Shown here piece by piece: positions 7,301 through 13,716 of a DNA stretch of 26,653 nucleotides (positions within the stretch are counted from its first letter, which is position 1; each line of letters starts with the position of its first letter). The position numbers and the translations under genes are program-made. Under the pieces are notes generated by a model. The model made no database searches. It had not been told where the DNA came from and saw only the letters and a list, made by a program, of their open reading frames with translations. This DNA comes from Bacillota bacterium (GTDB lineage: Bacteria > Bacillota > Clostridia > Oscillospirales > Acutalibacteraceae), in contig JAEZFF010000100.1 in NCBI GenBank assembly GCA_023417635.1, positions 1-26,653 on the forward strand, given 5' to 3'.

Positions 7301-8251
7301 ATGGTAGACAGTAGAAAATGTGCGATTATTGGCTGTGGATTTGTCGGTTCAAGCTCCGCGTTCAGCTTAATGCAAAGCGGGTTGTTTTCCGAGATGGTGC
7401 TGATAGACGCAAACACGGACCGTGCGGAAGGCGAAGCAATGGATTTAAGCCATGGCTTGCCGTTTGCAAGGCCAATGGAGATTTACGCGGGAACTTATGA
7501 CGATGTTGCCGGCTGCGGCCTGGTTATCATCACCGCAGGCGCAGGCCAGAAACCTGGCGAAACGCGGCTTGACCTTGTCAACAAGAACGTGGGGATTTTC
7601 AAACAGATTATTCCTGAGATTCAGAAAAAGAATACTGAGTGCACCTTGCTGATTGTTGCAAATCCGGTCGATATCCTGACTTATGCAGCGCTGAAGCTTT
7701 CCGGATTCCCGTCGAACCGCGTTATCGGCTCCGGGACGGTGCTGGACTCTGCCCGTTTGAAATATCTTATTGGGCGTCACCTGGGGGTGGACAGCCGCAG
7801 CGTCCATGCCTATATTATCGGCGAGCACGGCGACAGCGAACTGGCTGTGTGGAGCAGCGCGAATGTTTCCGGTATTCAGCTGAACCGGTTCTGCGAGCAG
7901 TGCAATTATTTTGACCACCAGAAAAATATGCAGAAGCTGTATGAAGACGTGCGCGACAGCGCCTATGAAATTATTAAGAAAAAGGGCGCGACTTACTATG
8001 GCATTGCCATGTCGGTGCGGCGCATTTCAGAGTGCATCTTGCGCGACGAGCACTCCATTCTGCCAGTTTCCAGCCTGATTGAAGGCCATTACGGGCTGAA
8101 CGGCCTGTGCATGGGTGTGCCGACGATTGTTGGAAGAAAGGGCATTGAAAAAGTGCTGGACATCAACCTGAGCGGGGAAGAACAGCTTCAGCTGATGCAG
8201 TCGGCGGAGGCACTCAAAAAAGTGCTTGATTCGCTCGACCTGCCAAAGTAG
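7301..8251 (+). CDS. ldh: L-lactate dehydrogenase
   Basis: The 316-residue NAD-dependent enzyme reduces pyruvate to L-lactate, reoxidising NADH in fermentation. The Rossmann motif GCGFVG is at residues 11-16 with acidic D36 for the NAD ribose. The substrate loop is AGQKPGETR: Q83 marks lactate rather than malate dehydrogenase, and R89 is the mobile-loop Arg. N121, R152 and catalytic H176 (GEHGDSE) are present. The start is taken as ATG 7301, which is about 8 nt from AAGGG; an ATG at 7295 is only 2 nt from it. The gene follows the alkD-like gene without a terminator and ends at the hairpin at 8268-8297. Confidence 0.93.
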   Translation: MVDSRKCAIIGCGFVGSSSAFSLMQSGLFSEMVLIDANTDRAEGEAMDLSHGLPFARPMEIYAGTYDDVAGCGLVIITAGAGQKPGETRLDLVNKNVGIFKQIIPEIQKKNTECTLLIVANPVDILTYAALKLSGFPSNRVIGSGTVLDSARLKYLIGRHLGVDSRSVHAYIIGEHGDSELAVWSSANVSGIQLNRFCEQCNYFDHQKNMQKLYEDVRDSAYEIIKKKGATYYGIAMSVRRISECILRDEHSILPVSSLIEGHYGLNGLCMGVPTIVGRKGIEKVLDINLSGEEQLQLMQSAEALKKVLDSLDLPK

Positions 8252-8266
8252 TGGAAACAAATATTC

Positions 8267-8295
8267 GGCGGTCCCCCAAACGGGGGCCGCTTTTT
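8267..8295 (+). repeat. 29-bp direct repeat, copy 1 (terminator sequence)
   Basis: Identical over 29 bp to positions 9839-9867. The repeat consists of the terminator hairpin and five Ts. The two copies flank the AT-rich MFS gene. Confidence 0.9.
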
Positions 8296-8297
8296 TT
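8268..8297 (+). terminator. Terminator of ldh
   Basis: GCGGTCCCC (8268-8276) pairs with GGGGGCCGC (8282-8290), including one T-G wobble. Seven Ts follow. Confidence 0.85.
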
Positions 8298-8346
8298 GCA
8301 GATAAACCGAAGAACATAAAAACTGAACGAATCGATAATCTAAAAA

Positions 8347-8374
8347 ATTATTTTATTTAATTACTTAAAATAAT
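8347..8374 (+). promoter_or_regulatory. AT-rich inverted repeat upstream of the MFS promoter
   Basis: ATTATTTTA (8347-8355) and its exact complement (8366-8374) flank a 10-nt spacer. It ends one base before the -35 box, a position suited to a regulator binding site. The binder is unknown. Confidence 0.45.
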
Positions 8375-8375
8375 A

Positions 8376-8404
8376 TTGACAAGTTTCGGCATAAACTTTA
8401 TCCT
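8376..8404 (+). promoter_or_regulatory. Promoter of the MFS gene
   Basis: TTGACA (8376-8381) and TATCCT (8399-8404) are 17 nt apart. Transcription would start near 8411, leaving a leader of roughly 117 nt. Confidence 0.55.
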
Positions 8405-8527
8405 GTTAATATGAGATTCTGGAAAGAAGAGTTTGTAGGCCTAGTTCTGCTTGTACTCACTTGCTCAGCCTTATCTTTTATTGTAATAATTTTATGGCAA
8501 TTATATTGCAGGATAAAGAGGTGCTTT

Positions 8528-9805
8528 ATGAAGCAACGGGAATTGTTTAATAAAAATTTCATCATTATTTTCATTTGTGATGTATTGTCAAATATCAGTG
8601 ACGCATTTTGTTTGTTCGCTGTTAGCTGGCATATTATTTCTGTGACAAAGTCGTCAATCTCACTTTCGTGGTATGCGGTTCTTGGCATTATACCGGTTTT
8701 GTTCTGCTTCCCGATTGGGGGTGCAGCTGCCGACAAATTCAGCAGAAAGAAAATAGTAGTCTTTGCGGATTTATTAAGGGGGATTACTTACCTAGGCTGT
8801 GCCGCCTTTTTGTACATGAATCCCGTGAACCTTTGGAGCCTCTATCTTTTATCCTTTATTCTGGGAATATGCGAGGGCTTTTATAGCCCCGCCATGACAG
8901 CCATTATCCCCAATGCGGTTGCGGAGGAATCACTCGTAAAGGCAAATTCGCTTTTCAGTGTAGACTCAGGCCTTTCCATGATTATTGGCGTTTTATTAGG
9001 TGGCATCTCTGTTTCTGTTTATAAAGTGGAGTTAATCATATTTGCCGCCGGCATTATTTATATTGCCTGTTTTGTGCTGGAAACTCTTCTCAGCAACAAT
9101 CTGCAGACCTTTCAGCAAGAGAAGATTGCAGGATCTGTCAGTAAATTTATGCTTCAAATTAAAGAAGGAGGCAAATACCTGAAAAGCAAAAAAGCCCTTT
9201 GGACAATTTTTATATTTTTCCTTGTGGTGAATTTCTTAACTTCACCTCTCTCAACGATTTATCTTCCATTCCTCTTTAACCAGATTTTAGCGGCGAAAGC
9301 AGTCCAGCTTTCCTATGTACAAATCAGTTATGGTGTGGGCTATATTTTGTTAGCGTGCCTGTCAATAACTGTGTTAAAAAGACGCGACAATATCAAACAG
9401 ATTTTTTTAGGAATATTACTTGAAGGGCTTACTATATTTGCCGTAGGATTTACAGTGAATCCTGTTCTACTGATGCAAGGCTCAAAGTCAATGAATATAA
9501 ACTGTATTATTTTTATTGCATCTGTCATAGGCTGCGGCGTTTCCCTTGTTAATATTAATATCAATACATATTTCCAGGCTGTTGTGGAAGACAGCTACCG
9601 CGGCCGGGTAATCGGCTTAATCAATGTAATGCTGAAAATCGCAATGCCCTTGGGGTATTTGATCGGCGGTTTTTTGAGCAATGTAATCCCGATGTTCTTA
9701 ATCTTTATTGTGACGGGAATCTTCCTTATGGGACTAACCATATTGATTTCACACAGCAAGAGAAATTTTTTCGTGCCGAATCAAAATGATGAAACGCAAA
9801 TTTAG
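8528..9805 (+). CDS. MFS efflux transporter (macrolide-efflux/EntS-like)
   Basis: The 425-residue membrane protein has about 12 hydrophobic segments. The MFS loop 2-3 signature appears as GGAAADKFSRKK, and the general form matches the drug exporters typified by MefA or the enterobactin exporter EntS. It probably exports a hydrophobic compound using the proton gradient. The ATG at 8528 follows GAGGTG; the frame is open back to 8411, but that ATG coincides with the predicted transcription start and has no ribosome binding site. The coding sequence is visibly more AT-rich than its neighbours and uses many A/T-ending codons. It lies between two identical terminator copies, which suggests horizontal gain. 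Confidence 0.82.
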   Translation: MKQRELFNKNFIIIFICDVLSNISDAFCLFAVSWHIISVTKSSISLSWYAVLGIIPVLFCFPIGGAAADKFSRKKIVVFADLLRGITYLGCAAFLYMNPVNLWSLYLLSFILGICEGFYSPAMTAIIPNAVAEESLVKANSLFSVDSGLSMIIGVLLGGISVSVYKVELIIFAAGIIYIACFVLETLLSNNLQTFQQEKIAGSVSKFMLQIKEGGKYLKSKKALWTIFIFFLVVNFLTSPLSTIYLPFLFNQILAAKAVQLSYVQISYGVGYILLACLSITVLKRRDNIKQIFLGILLEGLTIFAVGFTVNPVLLMQGSKSMNINCIIFIASVIGCGVSLVNININTYFQAVVEDSYRGRVIGLINVMLKIAMPLGYLIGGFLSNVIPMFLIFIVTGIFLMGLTILISHSKRNFFVPNQNDETQI

Positions 9806-9838
9806 GAAATAACTTCTTCGGTGCCTTAATGAATTACT

Positions 9839-9867
9839 GGCGGTCCCCCAAACGGGGGCCGCTTTTT
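9839..9867 (+). repeat. 29-bp direct repeat, copy 2 (terminator sequence)
   Basis: Exact copy of 8267-8295, placed 34 nt after the MFS stop. Similarity ends right after the T-run. Confidence 0.9.
9840..9867 (+). terminator. Terminator of the MFS gene
   Basis: Same hairpin as at 8268-8290 followed by five Ts. Confidence 0.85.
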
Positions 9868-9976
9868 GCGTTTTCAGGGAAACAACTGTTCCAACCCAGA
9901 TTCTACCGTAAAATTTTCCTTGGCAAAAATTTTTTGAATTTTTTAATGCAATATTCGTTTTCTGCAATTACCTCGG

Positions 9977-10005
9977 TTGACATCCGGATGCGGAGGGAAT
10001 ATAAT
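9977..10005 (+). promoter_or_regulatory. Consensus promoter of the feo operon
   Basis: TTGACA (9977-9982) and TATAAT (10000-10005) are 17 nt apart: a perfect consensus promoter. Transcription would begin around 10012. Confidence 0.88.
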
Positions 10006-10011
10006 GAGTGT

Positions 10012-10027
10012 GTTAGCAGACGCTAAC
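10012..10027 (+). promoter_or_regulatory. Candidate iron-repressor operator at the feo start point
   Basis: GTTAGC (10012-10017) and GCTAAC (10022-10027) form a perfect inverted repeat around AGAC. It sits exactly at the predicted transcription start of an iron-uptake operon. TTAG/CTAA half-sites resemble DtxR/IdeR-type boxes. The repressor gene is not in this window. Confidence 0.6.
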
Positions 10028-10054
10028 TCATAGAGAAGCAAAGGAGGGAAAAAC

Positions 10055-10285
10055 ATGGCGGAGAAAACACTCAACAACCTGCAGGTAGGCGGAAAAGCGA
10101 AAATCGTGCAGGTCAAAGGCGAGGGTGCGCTGCGGCGCCATCTGCTTGATATGGGCCTTACCCCACACACGGAAGTAATGGTGCAGAAAGTTGCGCCGAT
10201 GGGCGACCCAATCGAGATACAGCTGCGTGGATATGAACTGACGCTGCGGCTTGACGATGCCAAAAATATTATAACTGAGGAGTGA
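10055..10285 (+). CDS. feoA: Ferrous iron transport protein A
   Basis: The 76-residue cytoplasmic SH3-like protein has the usual FeoA length and pattern: GGKAKIVQVKGEGALRRHLLDMGL, then a beta-rich C-terminal half ending LRLDDAKNI. FeoA proteins assist the FeoB GTPase/permease in Fe(II) import; the exact role is debated. The ATG at 10055 follows AAGGAGG (10041-10047) by 7 nt. The stop lies 5 nt before the feoB ATG, so the two are cotranscribed. Confidence 0.93.
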   Translation: MAEKTLNNLQVGGKAKIVQVKGEGALRRHLLDMGLTPHTEVMVQKVAPMGDPIEIQLRGYELTLRLDDAKNIITEE

Positions 10286-10290
10286 CGGCG

Positions 10291-12294
10291 ATGATTTTTG
10301 CTTTAGCCGGCAACCAGAATTGCGGAAAAACGACCTTGTTTAACCAAATGACGGGTTCTAACCAGCATGTTGGCAATTTCCCAGGCGTTACAGTAGAACG
10401 GAAAGACGGCGTGATACGCGGGCACAACTCTGCTACGGTAGTTGACCTTCCCGGTATTTACTCGCTGTCCCCGTATTCCAGCGAAGAAATCGTCACGCGT
10501 GATTTCCTGCTGAAAGACCATCCGGACGGCATTATCAACATTGTAGATGCTACTAATATTGAACGAAATCTCTATTTGAGTATGCAGCTGATTGAACTGA
10601 ATATTCCAATGGTGATTGCGCTGAATATGATGGATGAAGTCCGCGCGAACGGCGGCACCATCAAGATTGAAGAATTTCAGGAACAGATTGGCGTGCCGGT
10701 CGTCCCCATCAGCGCCAGCAAAAACGAAGGTGTGGGCGAGCTGATCGATGTTGCGCTGGAAACGGCGCGCATGAAGCGCCAGCCGAAGCGCCAGGATTTT
10801 TGCAGCGGCGCGGTTCACAGAACCGTACATTCTGTTGCACACATGATTGAAGACCATGCACAGCGCATTCACATTCCGCCGCGTTTTGCCGCCACCAAGC
10901 TGGTGGAAGGTGACGCACCTATGCAAAAAGCACTGGAGCTTTCGCAGAATGAGGTTGAGATGATTGAGCACGACGTGACCGAAATGGAGCGTGAGCTTGA
11001 CACCGACCGTGACGCTGCTTTGGCCGATATGCGGTATACCTTTATTGAAAAGCTCTGTTCTACGACGGTCGTGCGCATGGGCGAGTCAAAAGAACATAAG
11101 CGCAGTGTAAAGATTGACAAAATTTTCACAGGCAAATACACGGCAATTCCGATTTTCTTGCTGAACATGGCCTTGATTTTCTGGCTGACGTTCGGTGTCC
11201 TGGGCAAATGGCTGAGCGATCTGCTGGCAATGGGAATCGACGCTGTAACGCAGGCGGCAGCAGCCGGGCTGACGGCGTTTGGCACGAACGCCGTCATGAA
11301 ATCGCTGATTATTAACGGCGTTTTTGCCGGTGTTGGAAGCGTGCTGCAGTTTTTGCCGATTATTGTCGTTTTGTTCTTGTTCCTTTCCATTTTGGAAGAC
11401 AGCGGCTACATGGCGCGCATTGCATTTGTAATGGATAAGCCGCTGCGGAAGCTGGGCCTTTCCGGCCGCAGTTTTGTGCCGATGCTGATTGGTTTCGGCT
11501 GCTCGGTTCCGGCCATTATGTCGGCCCGCACGCTTTCCAGCGAACGTGACCACAAAATGACGGTTCTGCTTACGCCGTTTATGAGCTGCAGCGCAAAACT
11601 GCCGATTTACGCGGTCTTTACGGCGGCGCTCTTTCCGCACCATGCGGCGCTTGTCATGATTGTGCTGTATCTGTTTGGAATCCTGATGGGGGTACTGAGT
11701 GCTCTGCTGATGAAAGGAACGGTATTTCACGGTGACCCGGTGCCATTCGTTATGGAACTTCCGAATTACCGTATGCCAAGCATGAAAACCGTTCTTCTCC
11801 TTGTTTGGGATAAGGCAAAAGATTTTCTGGTGCGCGCGTTTACCGTAATTTTTACGGCGACCATCATTATCTGGTTTCTTCAGACGTTTGATGTGCGGTT
11901 TAATGTGGTTACGGATAGTAAACAAAGTATGCTCGCCGCTATTGGCAGCTTTATTTCTCCTATTTTTGCTCCGCTTGGTTTTTCCGACTGGCGCACTTCC
12001 ACAGCTCTGCTTTCCGGATTTACCGCGAAGGAAGCCGTCATCAGCACCTTCGCTGTGCTGATGGGAACAAACACCGCTGGCCTTGGAGCAGCGCTTACCA
12101 AAATCTTTACCCCACTTACGGCGTTTTCGTTCCTCATTTTTACGTTGCTTTACACCCCATGCATTGCGGCAATCAACGCGGTGCGCAATGAACTCCGCAG
12201 TGTAAAAAGCGCCGTCGGTGTGGTCCTTTACCAATGCGGTTTCGCCTGGCTTGCAGCTTTTCTGGTGTATCATATTGGCCTGCTTTTTCTTTAG
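10291..12294 (+). CDS. feoB: Ferrous iron transport protein B
   Basis: The 667-residue Fe(II) permease has an N-terminal G domain: G1 GNQNCGKTT (7-15), G3 DLPG (52-55) and G4 NMMD (112-115). A helical GDI-like region follows, then a membrane domain from about residue 280 with the conserved Cys segment GFGCSVPAIMSARTL. It is shorter than E. coli FeoB (773) and ends soon after the last membrane helix. ATG 10291 is preferred because GAGGAG (10277-10282) lies 8 nt upstream; a GTG at 10282 overlaps that site. The stop codon falls inside a 14-bp hairpin (12279-12308) that begins the tandem repeat array. Confidence 0.95.
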   Translation: MIFALAGNQNCGKTTLFNQMTGSNQHVGNFPGVTVERKDGVIRGHNSATVVDLPGIYSLSPYSSEEIVTRDFLLKDHPDGIINIVDATNIERNLYLSMQLIELNIPMVIALNMMDEVRANGGTIKIEEFQEQIGVPVVPISASKNEGVGELIDVALETARMKRQPKRQDFCSGAVHRTVHSVAHMIEDHAQRIHIPPRFAATKLVEGDAPMQKALELSQNEVEMIEHDVTEMERELDTDRDAALADMRYTFIEKLCSTTVVRMGESKEHKRSVKIDKIFTGKYTAIPIFLLNMALIFWLTFGVLGKWLSDLLAMGIDAVTQAAAAGLTAFGTNAVMKSLIINGVFAGVGSVLQFLPIIVVLFLFLSILEDSGYMARIAFVMDKPLRKLGLSGRSFVPMLIGFGCSVPAIMSARTLSSERDHKMTVLLTPFMSCSAKLPIYAVFTAALFPHHAALVMIVLYLFGILMGVLSALLMKGTVFHGDPVPFVMELPNYRMPSMKTVLLLVWDKAKDFLVRAFTVIFTATIIIWFLQTFDVRFNVVTDSKQSMLAAIGSFISPIFAPLGFSDWRTSTALLSGFTAKEAVISTFAVLMGTNTAGLGAALTKIFTPLTAFSFLIFTLLYTPCIAAINAVRNELRSVKSAVGVVLYQCGFAWLAAFLVYHIGLLFL

Positions 12295-12308
12295 AAAGAA
12301 AAAGCAGG
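12279..12308 (+). repeat. Inverted repeat spanning the feoB stop codon
   Basis: CCTGCTTTTTCTTT (12279-12292) and its complement (12295-12308) form a 14-bp stem with a 2-nt loop. An A-rich run follows, so it is not a standard terminator on the plus strand. It resembles the T-run/A-run junction found between each pair of the tandem units downstream. Confidence 0.75.
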
Positions 12309-12754
12309 AGAAAAAGAAACCATTGAAACACAAAAAGAAGCATTCAGCGATTTACAGATTTCCGGTGATGGTATGCGTACACTGAAAACTGGGAGAGCTT
12401 TTTCAGCAGGGAGAAGCAGGAGAAAAAGAAACCGCTGAAGCGCCCAAAGAAGCATTCGACGATTTACAGACTTGCAGTTCCAGTATACGGATACTGAAAA
12501 TCGGGAAAGCTTTTTTTAGCAGAAAAAAGCAGGAGAAAAAAAAACCGCTGAAGCACCCAAAGAAGCATTCGGCGATTTGCAGACTTGCAGTTCCAGTATG
12601 CGGATACTGAAAATCGGGAGAGCTTTTTTTATCAGAAAAAAACAGGAGAAAAAGAAACACTGAAACAGGAAAAGAAGCATTCCGCAATTTGCAGATTTTC
12701 AGTTGCAGTATGCGTACGCTGAAAATCGGGAAAGGCTTCTTCAGCAAGAAAAAG
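12304..12754 (+). repeat. Four tandem ~113-bp imperfect repeats
   Basis: Units begin at 12304, 12416, 12529 and 12642 (lengths about 112, 113, 113, 113). Units 2 and 3 differ at only seven positions; units 1 and 4 are more diverged. A degenerate fragment of a fifth unit is visible at about 12759-12781. Each unit starts with CAGGAGAAAA, contains GAAGCATTC, a region with paired segments, CTGAAAA, and ends with a T-rich then A-rich junction. Unit length is not a multiple of three and no reading frame with a ribosome binding site spans the array, so it is not coding. The array fills the 509-nt space between feoB and the Cys-rich gene. Confidence 0.9.
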
Positions 12755-12803
12755 CTCCGTATCTATGAAAATCCGAGAGCAGCAAAGTAAGGAGGAATCC
12801 TAT

Positions 12804-12983
12804 ATGAATCCGTTTGACTGGTTCCTTTTAGCTGTCCTTGTGCTGTTAGCTTTTTTGGCCGCGCGTTACTCGTGGCGTCACCGCCACAGTGCCTGCGGCG
12901 GTGACTGCTCCGCTTGCCCATACCATAATGCGGAGTGTGAAAAGGCCTGCCGGCAGCACATCAAAAAAGAAAAAAGAAAATGA
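12804..12983 (+). CDS. FeoB-associated Cys-rich membrane protein
   Basis: The 59-residue protein has one N-terminal membrane helix (residues about 5-21, FDWFLLAVLVLLAFLAA). A short cytoplasmic tail with CGGDCSACPYHNAEC follows, then a Lys-rich end. This is the pattern of the small FeoB-associated Cys-rich proteins found beside feoB in Firmicutes; they are thought to support or regulate iron transport, with no proven mechanism. The ATG at 12804 has TAAGGAGG 8 nt upstream. An ATG at 12765 in the same frame lacks such a site. The gene is separated from feoB by the repeat array but has no clear promoter of its own. Confidence 0.88.
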   Translation: MNPFDWFLLAVLVLLAFLAARYSWRHRHSACGGDCSACPYHNAECEKACRQHIKKEKRK

Positions 12984-12991
12984 TAAAAAAG

Positions 12992-13019
12992 ACCGGCCGG
13001 GTTTCCGCGCCGGTTTTTT
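12992..13019 (+). terminator. Terminator of the feo operon
   Basis: ACCGGC (12992-12997) pairs with GCCGGT (13009-13014), followed by a run of Ts, 8 nt after the stop of the Cys-rich gene. Confidence 0.8.
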
Positions 13020-13045
13020 GTGGCTTTGCGAACAATGGCAGGCGG

Positions 13046-13074
13046 TTGAATATGAACAGCGCTTATGGTAGGAT
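13046..13074 (+). promoter_or_regulatory. Possible promoter of the YihX-like gene
   Basis: TTGAAT (13046-13051) and TAGGAT (13069-13074) are 17 nt apart, about 30 nt before the start codon. The match is moderate. Confidence 0.4.
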
Positions 13075-13104
13075 AAAAAAGAGAATAAGGGGGAATCTTG
13101 AGGT

Positions 13105-13713
13105 ATGATTCACAACATCGTCTTTGATATGGGCTGGGTGCTTTTTTCCTATGAGCCGACGAAGTTTGTACATCAGTACTGCGCAAACCCTGCCGATGCG
13201 GAGCTACTGAACCGCGAGCTGTTCGAAGCGCCCGAGTGGGCAGAAACCGACCGCGGTACCCTGCCGGATGACCAGTACCTGAAACTTGTGCTGGGCCGCC
13301 TTCCAAAGCGCCTGCATCAGGTGGCTGCTCACCTGTACAATCACTGGGATGAGATGCCTTCACCGTTTCCTGCAATGCAGGAGCTTGCACGTACGCTGAA
13401 AGAAAACGGGTACCATCTGTTTCTGCTTACCAACATGAGCACACGCTTCTACCGTTTTTACAAAAGGATACCAGCGGTCAATTACTGTGACGGGATGGTT
13501 GTTTCTTCGGATGTACACCTGCTGAAGCCGCAGCCGGAGATTTATCGCCTTTTGTTTGAAAAGTTTTCTCTGAAACCGGAAGAATGCTATTTTATTGACG
13601 ATCGCAGGGAAAACATCGAAGCGGGGGAAGCGCTTGGCATGGGAGGTTTCTGCTATGCACAGAACACGGAAGACCTGAAAAAAGCACTCCGCGCGGAAGG
13701 CGTGAAGTGCTGA
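13105..13713 (+). CDS. HAD-superfamily phosphatase, YihX-like
   Basis: The 202-residue protein has HAD motif I as IVFDMGWVLF, where the second Asp of DxD is replaced by Gly. Motif II is LLTNMS, III is LLKPQPEIY and IV is YFIDDRREN. The DxG form of motif I is normal for the YihX-like HAD group, whose E. coli member dephosphorylates alpha-glucose-1-phosphate, so this is not a defect. The substrate here is unknown. AGGGGG lies about 11 nt before the ATG. The stop is only 3 nt from the stop of the convergent dinB gene, with no terminator visible between them. Confidence 0.82.
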   Translation: MIHNIVFDMGWVLFSYEPTKFVHQYCANPADAELLNRELFEAPEWAETDRGTLPDDQYLKLVLGRLPKRLHQVAAHLYNHWDEMPSPFPAMQELARTLKENGYHLFLLTNMSTRFYRFYKRIPAVNYCDGMVVSSDVHLLKPQPEIYRLLFEKFSLKPEECYFIDDRRENIEAGEALGMGGFCYAQNTEDLKKALRAEGVKC

Positions 13714-13716
13714 AGG

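Noticed and set aside
8411..8527. N-terminal extension of the MFS protein
   Set aside because: The ATG at 8411 sits at the predicted transcription start and has no ribosome binding site; ATG 8528 has one and matches family length.
11086..12333. 415-residue minus-strand frame opposite feoB
   Set aside because: Shadow of feoB: highly basic, no domain, no ribosome binding site.
12403..12747. Minus-strand 114-residue open frame in the repeat array
   Set aside because: It only reflects the repeat sequence read in shifting frames; low complexity, no ribosome binding site, and the period is not a multiple of three.
12304..12754. CRISPR array
   Set aside because: Repeats are contiguous 113-bp tandem units without unique spacers, and no cas genes are present.
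13105..13160. Loss of catalytic Asp in the second HAD protein
   Set aside because: The DxG form of motif I is usual for YihX-like HAD phosphatases, so it is not evidence of inactivity.
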